A stretch of 64,000 nt of DNA, from positions 3,602,501 through 3,666,500 of the forward strand of contig NZ_CP034348.1 in assembly GCF_009762325.1 (NCBI RefSeq), read 5' to 3'. The position numbers and the translations under genes were made by a program. The stretch's first letter is position 1. Each line of letters opens with the position of its first letter. The notes beneath the pieces were generated by a model that was not told where the DNA came from, made no database searches, and worked only from the letters and a program-made list of their open reading frames with translations. The DNA comes from Roseovarius faecimaris (lineage in GTDB: Bacteria > Pseudomonadota > Alphaproteobacteria > Rhodobacterales > Rhodobacteraceae). Positions 37,413 to 45,451 of this stretch are shown one piece after another.

Positions 37413-38930
37413 TTAATACCACGCCTCCGGTATCTCACGCTTGCGCCGGGCAATATAGTCCCTGAGCGCCTCATCCACGGCCTCGTCGATCGGCGGGGCC
37501 TCATACCCCTCCAGCATCGCGGTCCACCGTTCATAGGCACGTTGGCGCATGTCCTTCTCGCCCGCCTCTTCCCAGCTCTCCACATTCTCGGAATCGCTCA
37601 GCGCAGGTTCGTAAAACGCCGTCTGATAGTTCCGCATCGTATGCCCGCAGCCCAGGAAATGCCCGGCCGGTTCCACCTCCGCATAGGCGTCGCGCGCCAG
37701 CGCCTCGTCGCTGGCATCCAGGCCCCCCAACAGCTTCTGATAGGCGCCCAGGCGATCCGCATCCATCACCAGCTTCTCAAACCCGGTGCACAGCCCGCCT
37801 TCCAGCCATCCGGCCGCGTGCAGCACGAAATGCGCCCCTGCCACGGCTGTCGACTGCATCGAATCCGCACTTTCATAGGCCGCCTGCGCATCCTCGATCT
37901 TGCTCGCCGTCAGCGACCCGCCACAGCGCAGCGGCAATCCCACCCGCCGCGCCATCTGACCGATGGCATAGTTGCTCAGCACCGGCTCGGGCATCCCGAA
38001 CGTGGGCGCGCCGCTTTTCAGGCTCATCGAACTCAGGAAATTGCCCAGAACGAAGGGCGCGCCGGGCTTCACGATCTGCGCGAAGGCGCAGCACACCAGC
38101 GCCTCGGCCATCGCCTGTGTCACGCTTGCTGCCGTGCTCACCGGCCCCATCGCGCCGCTGAGGATAAACGGCACCAGCACAATCCCCTGACCGCGTCCGC
38201 AATAGACCTGGATCGCCTCGCTCACCACCTTGTCCACCAGCAGGGGCGAATTGGTGTTCACATTCCCCATGATCACACAATTCTGGTCCATGACCTCGCG
38301 CCCATGCAGAATCTCGGCCATGTCCACACTGTCCTGTGCCCGGCTCTTCTCGGTGATCGCGCCCAGATGCGGCTTATCCGACCAGCGCATATGCGTATAG
38401 ACCATGTCCAGATGCCGGTGGCTCACCGGCACGTCGCAGGGCTCACAGATCACCAGCCCTGTGTGATGCAGGTTCGGATGCAGATACGCCAGCTTCACCA
38501 GCTTCTCGAAACTCTCCATATCGCCATAACGACGGCCCCCCTTCAGGTCGCGCACAAAGGGCGCGCCATAGATCGGGGCAAAGACCTGATTGGCGCCGCC
38601 AATCCGCACATTCCGCGCCGGGTTCCGCGCCACCTGGGTGAACTCGCTCGGCGCTTGCCGACACAGCTCTCTGATCCAGGCCGCATCGGCGCGCAGGCGG
38701 TTGCCCTCCATCTTCGCGCCCGCGCGTTCCCAGATGCGATGCGCCTCCGGGTCATCGCGGAACTCGATCCCGACCTCTTCGATCAGCCAGTCAACCTGCT
38801 GCTCCAGCCTGACGATGGTCTGCTCGTCCATCACATCAAACACCGGCAATCGCCGCGCCACATGCGGTGAGGCCAGCGGCCCCGACCGGCTGCCGCCGCT
38901 GTCTCTCCGGGTCTTGCTGCGTCGCGCCAT
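37413..38930 (-). CDS. MttB-family (trimethylamine methyltransferase-like) protein, non-pyrrolysine
   Basis: 505 aa from ATG 38930 (GGGGAGTGACAGGG upstream). It matches the MttB superfamily along its length (for example FAPIYGAPFVRDLKGGRRYG, GNVNTNSPLLVDKVVSEAI, FGMPEPVLSNYAIGQMARRV). There is no in-frame amber codon, so it belongs to the non-pyrrolysine branch, which includes the glycine-betaine methyltransferase MtgB. No corrinoid protein or reactivase is in the window. It is first in the nine-gene operon and presumably removes a methyl group from a quaternary amine. A divergent LysR gene faces it. Confidence 0.9.
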   Translation of the reverse strand: MARRSKTRRDSGGSRSGPLASPHVARRLPVFDVMDEQTIVRLEQQVDWLIEEVGIEFRDDPEAHRIWERAGAKMEGNRLRADAAWIRELCRQAPSEFTQVARNPARNVRIGGANQVFAPIYGAPFVRDLKGGRRYGDMESFEKLVKLAYLHPNLHHTGLVICEPCDVPVSHRHLDMVYTHMRWSDKPHLGAITEKSRAQDSVDMAEILHGREVMDQNCVIMGNVNTNSPLLVDKVVSEAIQVYCGRGQGIVLVPFILSGAMGPVSTAASVTQAMAEALVCCAFAQIVKPGAPFVLGNFLSSMSLKSGAPTFGMPEPVLSNYAIGQMARRVGLPLRCGGSLTASKIEDAQAAYESADSMQSTAVAGAHFVLHAAGWLEGGLCTGFEKLVMDADRLGAYQKLLGGLDASDEALARDAYAEVEPAGHFLGCGHTMRNYQTAFYEPALSDSENVESWEEAGEKDMRQRAYERWTAMLEGYEAPPIDEAVDEALRDYIARRKREIPEAWY

Positions 38931-38962
38931 CCCTGTCACTCCCCTTGGTTTCAAATCAATCT

Positions 38963-39021
38963 ATCTGAAGGGGCGAACCTCGTGATCCTTGCAAAAGCTG
39001 AGGCTTTGGATAACTTCAGAT
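38963..39021. promoter_or_regulatory. Inverted repeats in the mttB-like/lysR divergent promoter
   Basis: ATCTGAAG (38963-38970) and CTTCAGAT (39014-39021) form a wide inverted repeat. AAAGC-TGAG-GCTTT (38994-39007) lies between them. LysR proteins bind such interrupted dyads near divergent promoters. Confidence 0.45.
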
Positions 39022-39022
39022 T

Positions 39023-39919
39023 ATGCAAGAGCTGTGGAAACTCGTCTCGTCCCCGCGTCACTTGCTGGTGTTCGAGGCCGCCGCCCGCACCGGCTCTTTC
39101 ACCCGTGCCGCGCAGGAGTTGAACGTACAGCAACCCGCCGTTTCCGCCTCGATCAAGCAGTTGGAGGTCTCGCTTGGCACGCCGCTTTTTGCCCGCGCGC
39201 ACCGGTCCGTGACCCTCACACAGGCGGGGGAGCGGCTCTTTGCCGATGTCTCCGCCGCCTTCGCCCGCATTCACCAGACCGCCAGCATGCTCAGCCAGCG
39301 CAGCGCGCAGGATCACGTCACCCTCTCGGCCTCCACCGCATTCGCACATTACTGGATGGTGCCGCGCCTTTCGGATTTTCACGCGGCTCACCCGGATATC
39401 GACCTGCGCCTGCAAACCTCGGACCGCGAGCCCGATATCGGCGCCGAAGGGATCAGCCTGGCCATCCGGCGTGGCCTTGGCGACTGGCCGGGATGCAAAA
39501 GCCATCTCATCGCGCTCGAGGTGATCATGCCCATCGCCGCCCCGCGCGTCATGGCCTCCGCCATCAACCTCGCGACGGTCGCCAACCTGCCAAATCAGTC
39601 TCTGATCCACCTCGAAGAGCCCATTCGCGACCGCCCAAGCTGGGCCGATTTCTTTCGCCACTGGAACGTGCCCTTCACCGAACCGCGCACCGGCCTGCGC
39701 CTCAACGACTACGCGCTTGTTCTGCAGGCGGCCATTGCGGGCGAAGGGTTCGCCTTCGGCTGGCAACATGTAACCGAAAGCCTGGTGTCGCGCGGCCTGC
39801 TCGCCGCGCGCCCGGAATGGGCCTGGACAACCGGCGCGGGCTTCTACCTGGTTTGGTCCGCCACCACCCCGCTCAGCCCGCAGGCCGAACAGGTACGCGA
39901 CTGGCTGATCTCGCTGTAG
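39023..39919 (+). CDS. LysR-family transcriptional regulator, GcvA-like
   Basis: 298 aa. The N-terminal helix-turn-helix is clear (LLVFEAAARTGSFTRAAQEL, QQPAVSASIKQLEVSLGTPL), followed by a substrate-binding domain. It starts at ATG 39023, divergent from the nine-gene methylamine operon, and is its probable activator; a GbdR-like regulator sits at the other end. GcvA controls glycine cleavage in E. coli, which would fit an operon that produces glycine. The TAG stop lies inside a dispersed palindrome. Confidence 0.92.
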   Translation: MQELWKLVSSPRHLLVFEAAARTGSFTRAAQELNVQQPAVSASIKQLEVSLGTPLFARAHRSVTLTQAGERLFADVSAAFARIHQTASMLSQRSAQDHVTLSASTAFAHYWMVPRLSDFHAAHPDIDLRLQTSDREPDIGAEGISLAIRRGLGDWPGCKSHLIALEVIMPIAAPRVMASAINLATVANLPNQSLIHLEEPIRDRPSWADFFRHWNVPFTEPRTGLRLNDYALVLQAAIAGEGFAFGWQHVTESLVSRGLLAARPEWAWTTGAGFYLVWSATTPLSPQAEQVRDWLISL

Positions 39920-39939
39920 GGTGCGTGATTTCACGCACC
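39916..39939. repeat. Dispersed GTAGGGTGCGTGA palindrome, copy 4
   Basis: GTAGGGTGCGTGA followed by TTTCACGCACC. The first bases supply the stop codon of the LysR gene. It lies between convergent genes. Confidence 0.75.
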
Positions 39940-39949
39940 TCTCACATCC

Positions 39950-40549
39950 TCAATAGAGCGTCTTGGCATACAGCTCATCAATCACCGACTGCTCGGTCGA
40001 TGGCACCTCGACCTGCCCATGATCCCGCACTATCTCATAGAGCGTCGCCACGGGCCGCTCCTCGGGCCATGTCTCGGGCTTCCACAGCCCGCCGCGCAAC
40101 GGGGCCTTCCCGCAATGTGAGAACACCTCGTCCACGCGAATACGCAACACCGTCTTGGGCAGCCGCCCGTTGATGGCGCAACGCTCCCGCAGCGCCTCAT
40201 CTTCCGAAATCTCCGCCCGCCCATTCACTCTCAGCGTCTCGTCCACCGTCGGAATCATGAAAATCAGCGCCACCGCCGGGTTCCGGATCAGGTTCAGCAA
40301 CCCGTCAATGCGGTTGTTCCCCGGCCGGTCCGGCAGGATCAGATGGTGATCATCCTCAACAATCACAAAGCCCGCCGGATCACCCTTGGGGGACGCATCC
40401 ATACGTTCACCATCGCTCGTCGCCAGCACCAGAAACGGCGAGGCCGCGATAAACGCCCGGCAATGATGGTCCAGATGATCGATCACCTTCACGGCGGCCC
40501 TCGGGCTCACCTCGCCATATATCTCGCGCAAGCGGTCTTCTGTCATCAT
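39950..40549 (-). CDS. Pyridoxamine 5'-phosphate oxidase-family protein
   Basis: 199 aa from ATG 40549 (AGGAG nine bases upstream). It has the split-barrel flavin fold: a conserved FLVLATSDGERMDASPKGDP stretch, then LPDRPGNNRIDGLLNLIRNP, as in the MSMEG_1061-type FMN-binding proteins. It is longer than simple PNPOx domains and is unlikely to be PdxH. Likely an FMN- or F420-like flavoprotein of unknown substrate. Confidence 0.85.
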   Translation of the reverse strand: MMTEDRLREIYGEVSPRAAVKVIDHLDHHCRAFIAASPFLVLATSDGERMDASPKGDPAGFVIVEDDHHLILPDRPGNNRIDGLLNLIRNPAVALIFMIPTVDETLRVNGRAEISEDEALRERCAINGRLPKTVLRIRVDEVFSHCGKAPLRGGLWKPETWPEERPVATLYEIVRDHGQVEVPSTEQSVIDELYAKTLY

Positions 40550-40587
40550 GACGGGCTTCTCCTAACCTATCGGGCGCCACTCTACAG

Positions 40588-40606
40588 GGTGGGGGTTCAC
40601 CCCACC
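40588..40606. terminator. Hairpin between hyuA and the PNPOx-like gene
   Basis: GGTGGGG pairs with CCCCACC across a five-base loop, just beyond the hyuA stop codon. No T-run follows on the minus strand, so terminator function is uncertain. Confidence 0.4.
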
Positions 40607-40610
40607 ACCC

Positions 40611-42611
40611 CTAGACGGCTATCCGGGGTCGGCCACTGGCCTCCACGGTGATCTCCGCCTCCAGGAACACCTCCCGCGCCTCGGCCTCGGCTTTGCGTAC
40701 ATCCCGCGTGGCGCTCACATGGATATCCTCCGCCCCGGCCGCCACGGCTTCGGTACGCGCGTCAGCCTCAAGATGCAGCTGCAGCGCGTCCATCGCCGCC
40801 TCGGCACTGGTGTAATCTTCCGGCCCGGTCCCCAGATGCACCCGGTACCGCCCCTCTGCGGGGGCCGTCACCGTGCCTGCACGCCGGATCGTCACCCGGC
40901 CCACCACGGCCCCGATGGCGTTGGCCACACCTGCGTGTTGCGGCAGATCCATGCGACAGCCCAGCCGTTCGCCCACCGCCGGATAATAGGTCGCCGCCGA
41001 GGCTCCAAGCCCGATCACCGGCACGTTCACCCCGGCCTCCAGCCGTACCAGCCCGCGATGCCCGTCCAGACCCCGCTGCATCAGAACATGCCGCGCCAGA
41101 TCGGCGGGGGGCAGGCCGAAATCCTGCTCTTCCTCGGCAAAAGCAGTCTCTAACAAGGCCAAAGCGGTCTGATGGGTCAACTGCTCCACGATCATCCGTG
41201 CCATCGCATCCGGCCCTTCGGCCACACGATTGCCCGCCCCGGTCCGCTTGCGCGCCAGCAGGGTCAGCGCCTTTTCCGCCGCCTGCCCATCCCAGGCGTC
41301 CAGCGTCCCGATCACATGGCTGGCATCCGACGGCGTGGCCCCCGCAACCTGCACCAGCCCGCGGCTCACCAGCCGCCTCAGCCCGGCCACCTCCATCCGC
41401 GTGCGCAACACCTTGCCCACAGGATGCACCATGTCGCCGATCCGCTCCAGCAGGGCGGCATCCTTCTCCGGCAATCCGCCCGCCTCGATCCCAGGCACCG
41501 CGCGCACAAACCGCGCGTCATGCTCACCTGGGGTGTCGCTGCGCAGCTGCTCATCCAGCACCTTATGCACCAGCTCCGGCGCATCCACAGCCATCAGGCT
41601 GACCGGCACCACCCGCCTCGGCCCGAGGGTGACACCCCCGGCCAGCCCCTCGTCGATCACATGCACCTCGCTGTCGCCGCCCAACCCTGTGGTGCGCATC
41701 GCCACCGCTTCGACCATCGTCCGCCAGGGACCAACCCGCGCACCGGCAGGGTCAATCGCGGGCTTGCCGTCACGCAGGACCGCCACATCGGTCGTCGTCC
41801 CGCCAATATCCGAGACCAGCGCATGATCCGCCCCGGTCATCCAGCGCGCGCCGACGATACTGGCCGCAGGACCGCTCAGGATCGTCTCGATCGGCCGCTC
41901 CCTGGCCTGCTCCGCACTGATCAGCGCCCCGTCGCCGCGCACCACCATCAGTGGCGCCTCAATGCCAAGCTCGCGCAGCTTGCCCTCGGCCTTCTCGATC
42001 AGCCGCGCGATCATCCCGATCAGCCGCGCATTCAAAAGCGCCGTGAGTGCCCGCTTCGGCCCGTTCAGCCGCGCCGACAGGTGATGCGAACAGCTCACCG
42101 GCTTGCCCGTGATCTCGCGGATCATCTCCATCGCGGCCAGTTCATGCGCCGGGTTACGCGTGGCAAACTGCGACGCCACGGCAAAGGCAGATGCGCCGAT
42201 ATCCGTCTCTAACCATGCCGAAAGTGCCTCTTTGTCCAGCGGCTTCGCCTCGCCGCCCGCATGGTTATGGCCACCTTCGATCACCAGCGCCGGATCGCCT
42301 CCCAGCGCCTCGCGCAACCCGTGCCCCTCCAGATCGCGCTCGCGAAATCCGATATAGACAAGTCCCACGCGCCCACCCTGACCCTCGACCAGCGCATTGG
42401 TCGCCAGCGTGGTCGACAGCGATGCCATGCCGATCTCGCGCACATCCGCGCCACTCTCTTGCAGAACCGCCTCAATCGCCGCGCCAATGCCAATCGCCAG
42501 ATCGTGCCGCGTGGTCAGCGCCTTGGCCGCGGCCACCACCTCCGCCTCGTCGCGGATCAGCACCGCATCCGTATAAGTCCCGCCCGTATCAACGCCCAAC
42601 AGCAACGCCAT
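40611..42611 (-). CDS. Hydantoinase/oxoprolinase family protein (HyuA type)
   Basis: 666 aa. The ATPase-like N-terminus reads LLLGVDTGGTYTDAVLI, with VSDIGGTTTDVAVLRDG in the centre. HyuA proteins usually pair with HyuB for ATP-dependent opening of N-methylhydantoin, 5-oxoproline or similar lactams, or for acetone and acetophenone carboxylation. No hyuB is adjacent, so the partner is elsewhere or the protein acts alone. The domain order is N-terminal hydantoinase, central ATPase, C-terminal beta-rich domain. Confidence 0.9.
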   Translation of the reverse strand: MALLLGVDTGGTYTDAVLIRDEAEVVAAAKALTTRHDLAIGIGAAIEAVLQESGADVREIGMASLSTTLATNALVEGQGGRVGLVYIGFRERDLEGHGLREALGGDPALVIEGGHNHAGGEAKPLDKEALSAWLETDIGASAFAVASQFATRNPAHELAAMEMIREITGKPVSCSHHLSARLNGPKRALTALLNARLIGMIARLIEKAEGKLRELGIEAPLMVVRGDGALISAEQARERPIETILSGPAASIVGARWMTGADHALVSDIGGTTTDVAVLRDGKPAIDPAGARVGPWRTMVEAVAMRTTGLGGDSEVHVIDEGLAGGVTLGPRRVVPVSLMAVDAPELVHKVLDEQLRSDTPGEHDARFVRAVPGIEAGGLPEKDAALLERIGDMVHPVGKVLRTRMEVAGLRRLVSRGLVQVAGATPSDASHVIGTLDAWDGQAAEKALTLLARKRTGAGNRVAEGPDAMARMIVEQLTHQTALALLETAFAEEEQDFGLPPADLARHVLMQRGLDGHRGLVRLEAGVNVPVIGLGASAATYYPAVGERLGCRMDLPQHAGVANAIGAVVGRVTIRRAGTVTAPAEGRYRVHLGTGPEDYTSAEAAMDALQLHLEADARTEAVAAGAEDIHVSATRDVRKAEAEAREVFLEAEITVEASGRPRIAV

Positions 42612-42660
42612 GCGCCCGCCCTCTCATCCGTTCCCAATGCGGTGTAGCGGGTTTGCGCGG

Positions 42661-43713
42661 CTATTCCAGCCCATTTGCGGCATCTGACAACCTTGAAACC
42701 GCCCAGCGCGCCGCATCCGCCACCGCCGGGTCCGGATCGTCGCACAGGTTCCGCGCCACCCGGCGCAACCCGGGCTCCCCCGAATTGCCAATCGCATAAA
42801 GGACATTGCGCACAAACCTGTCGCGACCAATCCGCTTGATCGGCGAGCCCGAGAAAAGCGCGCGGAACCCGGCATCGTCCAGCGCCGCCAGCTCCGCCAG
42901 CTTTGGCGCCTTCAGCTCCTCGCGCGCATGATATTTCACCTCGCGCGCCTGCACGGCAAACTTGTTCCAGGGACAGACCGCCAGACAATCGTCACACCCA
43001 TAAATCCGGTTGCCCATCAGGGCGCGTAACTCTTCCTCCACCGGCCCGTGATGCTCGATCGTCAGGTAAGAGATACAACGCCGCGCATCCAACCGATAGG
43101 GCGCCGGAAACGCCTCGGTCGGGCAGATATCCAGACAGGCCCGGCAGCTCCCGCAATGGTCGATTTCCGCTGGATCAGTCTCTATGTCCAGCGTCGTGAA
43201 CACCGATCCAATAAAGAACCAACTGCCCAGGTCGCGGCTCACCAGGTTCGTATGCTTCCCCTGCCAACCCAGCCCCGCCGCCTGCCCCAGCGGCTTCTCC
43301 GGCACCGGGGCGGTATCGACAAACACCTTCACCTCACCGCCCGCCTCTTCGATCAGCCACCGCGCCAGCCGTTTCAGCCGCTTCTTGACGATGTCATGAT
43401 AATCCCGGTTCCGTGCATAGACCGAAATCGCCGCCCGGCCCCTCTGCTCCAGTACCGCCAGTGGATCCTCCTCGGGCGTGTAACTCTCGCCCAGCATGAT
43501 CACTGACCGCGCCTCGGGCCACAGAACCTGCGGCGCGCCGCGCCAATGGGTCCGCTCCGCCAGCCAACCCATCTGCCCGTGATAGCCTTGGCTCAGAAAC
43601 GCCGCCAGCCGCTCCGGCACCTGAGGCACATCCCAGGGTCGGCACACCCGCGCCAGCTCGAACCCTTCCTCAAGCGCCCGCGCTACCAGCCTCTGTTTCA
43701 GCCCGTCTTTCAT
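42661..43713 (-). CDS. queG: Epoxyqueuosine reductase
   Basis: 350 aa from ATG 43713. Two ferredoxin-like clusters are visible ([16 protein letters not shown] and [14 protein letters not shown]) after an N-terminal cobalamin-binding domain, with the catalytic Asp in [21 protein letters not shown]-like C-terminus covers the last 50 residues. QueG makes queuosine in the wobble position of GUN-anticodon tRNAs. The start codon lies inside a copy of the CATTGTTCC-type repeat, so the repeat supplies the 5' end of the reading frame. Confidence 0.95.
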   Translation of the reverse strand: MKDGLKQRLVARALEEGFELARVCRPWDVPQVPERLAAFLSQGYHGQMGWLAERTHWRGAPQVLWPEARSVIMLGESYTPEEDPLAVLEQRGRAAISVYARNRDYHDIVKKRLKRLARWLIEEAGGEVKVFVDTAPVPEKPLGQAAGLGWQGKHTNLVSRDLGSWFFIGSVFTTLDIETDPAEIDHCGSCRACLDICPTEAFPAPYRLDARRCISYLTIEHHGPVEEELRALMGNRIYGCDDCLAVCPWNKFAVQAREVKYHAREELKAPKLAELAALDDAGFRALFSGSPIKRIGRDRFVRNVLYAIGNSGEPGLRRVARNLCDDPDPAVADAARWAVSRLSDAANGLE

Positions 43714-43729
43714 CGTTCCAGAAATACTC
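43707..43729. repeat. Dispersed CATTGTTCC...ATACTC element, copy 4
   Basis: CATCGTTCCAGAAATACTC with a preceding CTTT. On the minus strand its ATG is the queG start codon. Confidence 0.65.
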
Positions 43730-43734
43730 AAAAA

Positions 43735-43756
43735 AGAAAATTCGTACGAATTTTCT
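43735..43756. repeat. 22-bp perfect palindrome between gst and queG
   Basis: The palindrome has 11-base arms starting AGAAAATTCGT and centre GTAC. It lies between the gst stop and the queG start. Its AGAAAAT...ATTTTCT frame recalls the hairpin at 20417-20438. Confidence 0.7.
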
Positions 43757-43770
43757 CAACCCGCCCCGGA

Positions 43771-44436
43771 TCAGAAATCCAGATCGGCATAATGCGCCGG
43801 CGGCGGAAAACCCGGCACCTGATCCGACAGGATACCCCGAAATGCCGGGCGCGACTTGATCTTCGCATACCAGTCCTTGACCACATCCGACCGGTTCCAA
43901 TCCACGTCCGAAATGTAATCGAGCGCACTCAGATGCGCCGCAGCCGCAAAATCGGCCAGCGTCATCTTATCCCCCGCCAGCCAGCGCCGATGGTCCAGAA
44001 GCCACGCCATGTAATCCAGGTGATACTTGATCGCCCGCGCCCCCGATTTCACATTGCCGCTATCGGGAAAACCGCGCCCCATCACCTTCTTGTTGACCCG
44101 CTCATACAAGAGCTTTGAGGTCACCTCCTGATGGAACTTGTCATCGAACCATCCCACCAGCCGCCGCACCTCATACCGCCCCTCGGGCGAGGTCGGCATC
44201 AGCGCGGGCTCGGGATATTTCTCTTCGATATACTCGCAGATCGGCCCGCTCTCGGCCATGGTCCGCCCGTCGATCTTCAGCACCGGCACCTTGCCCGCCG
44301 GGTTGCGCCGCAGAAATTCCGGGCTTTCCTCCCAATAACGCTCCTCGACCAGCTCGCATTCGATCTTCTTTTCCGCGAGGCTCAACCGCACCTTGCGGCA
44401 AAACGGCGACAGGGGAACGTGATAGAGCTTGGCCAT
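43771..44436 (-). CDS. Glutathione S-transferase family protein
   Basis: 221 aa from ATG 44436. The thioredoxin-like N-terminal domain starts AKLYHVPLSPFCRKVRLSLA, with Ser/Cys at the glutathione site, NPAGKVPVLKIDGRTMAESG (cis-Pro, Glu-Ser), and a helical C-terminal domain ending in PPPAHYADLDF. Substrate unknown. The next gene on the strand (mtgA) ends 59 bases upstream. The queG gene follows after the palindromic gap. Confidence 0.93.
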   Translation of the reverse strand: MAKLYHVPLSPFCRKVRLSLAEKKIECELVEERYWEESPEFLRRNPAGKVPVLKIDGRTMAESGPICEYIEEKYPEPALMPTSPEGRYEVRRLVGWFDDKFHQEVTSKLLYERVNKKVMGRGFPDSGNVKSGARAIKYHLDYMAWLLDHRRWLAGDKMTLADFAAAAHLSALDYISDVDWNRSDVVKDWYAKIKSRPAFRGILSDQVPGFPPPAHYADLDF

Positions 44437-44495
44437 GGGCTGTTTGACTCTCAAACTGCGGGTTCCTGCTTCAATGCCCCGATTGGCATCGGTTT

Positions 44496-45227
44496 TCAAT
44501 CCTCGAAACAGGCGGCCCGCCCGTCGCGGCGGATCGTGGCCGCCCCATCCAGGATCTGTGCTGCCCGTTTACGCTGCTGCGCCGTGGGTTTCGAGGCCGA
44601 GCGTCCCTTCGGATTGGGCAGCACCATCGCCAGCCTTGCCGCCTGCGTCGGGCTCAACTCCCCCGGCCCCACTCCGAAATAGTGATAGGCCGCCGCATCG
44701 ATCCCAAACACCCCCTCATCGAACTCCGCCACGTTCAGATACACCTCGACGATCCGCCGCTTGGACCACACCAGTTCCACCAGCGGCGTGATCGCCGCTT
44801 CCAGCGCCTTGCGTGCCCAGCTCCGGCCATGCCAGAGGAACACGTTCTTCACCACCTGCTGCGAAATCGTCGAGGCACCGCGCCCCGAGCCCTCTTCCAG
44901 AGCGGCCCGGATCGCATCCATGTCAAACCCCCAATGCCTGCAGAAATTGGCATCCTCTGCCGCCACGACCGACCGCGCCATCACCGGGGCCACCGCGCTC
45001 ATCGGCACCCACTGATAATCGATCGCGCCCAGCCGCCGCGCTTCCTGGCCCATATAAAAGGTGCGCGGCGGGCTGATCTGGCTGAAAATCACCACCAGAA
45101 GCACAACCAGCACCGTCACGATCAGAAAAAGCCTCCAGATCCAACGCCTGAGCGATGAAAAAAGCCCCCGTCTCGGGGCTGACTTATCCGTCTTACCGGA
45201 GCTGCGTTTTGCCGCTTTGCGTGCCAT
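44496..45227 (-). CDS. mtgA: Monofunctional biosynthetic peptidoglycan transglycosylase
   Basis: 243 aa from ATG 45227. A basic N-terminus (KAAKRSSGKTDKSAPRRG) and a single membrane anchor (RLFLIVTVLVVLLVVIF) are followed by a GT51 domain, with the catalytic Glu in VVAAEDANFCRHWGFD, the GRGASTISQQVVKNVFLW block and RIVEVYLNVAEFDEGVFGI. It polymerises lipid II glycan strands on the periplasmic face and has no transpeptidase domain. Confidence 0.96.
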   Translation of the reverse strand: MARKAAKRSSGKTDKSAPRRGLFSSLRRWIWRLFLIVTVLVVLLVVIFSQISPPRTFYMGQEARRLGAIDYQWVPMSAVAPVMARSVVAAEDANFCRHWGFDMDAIRAALEEGSGRGASTISQQVVKNVFLWHGRSWARKALEAAITPLVELVWSKRRIVEVYLNVAEFDEGVFGIDAAAYHYFGVGPGELSPTQAARLAMVLPNPKGRSASKPTAQQRKRAAQILDGAATIRRDGRAACFED

Positions 45228-45290
45228 CGCTCCAGCTATACCGTCCCACCGCCGGTTGCAAAACCCCATCCGGCCCGCTCGCAGCCCAGG

Positions 45291-45340
45291 CTTTCATCTT
45301 TCCCGAAATACTCCCGCCGGAGGCTCCGCCCCCGCCACAG
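45291..45340. repeat. Dispersed CATTGTTCC...ATACTC element, copy 5 (diverged)
   Basis: CATCTTTCCCGAAATACTC is followed by a GC-rich inverted stretch (CCGCCGGAGGCTCCGC). It lies in the 224-base gap between mtgA and the gltB stop; nothing else was seen in that gap. Confidence 0.55.
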
Positions 45341-45451
45341 GCGCACCGGCCCGACCCTCGCGTCGCCTCACCCCTCGCTCCGAGGAGGAGGCGCAAGACG
45401 ACGACGAGACAAACCGGTGCGCGCCCCGCGCGCTCAATCAGAAAACAGACC

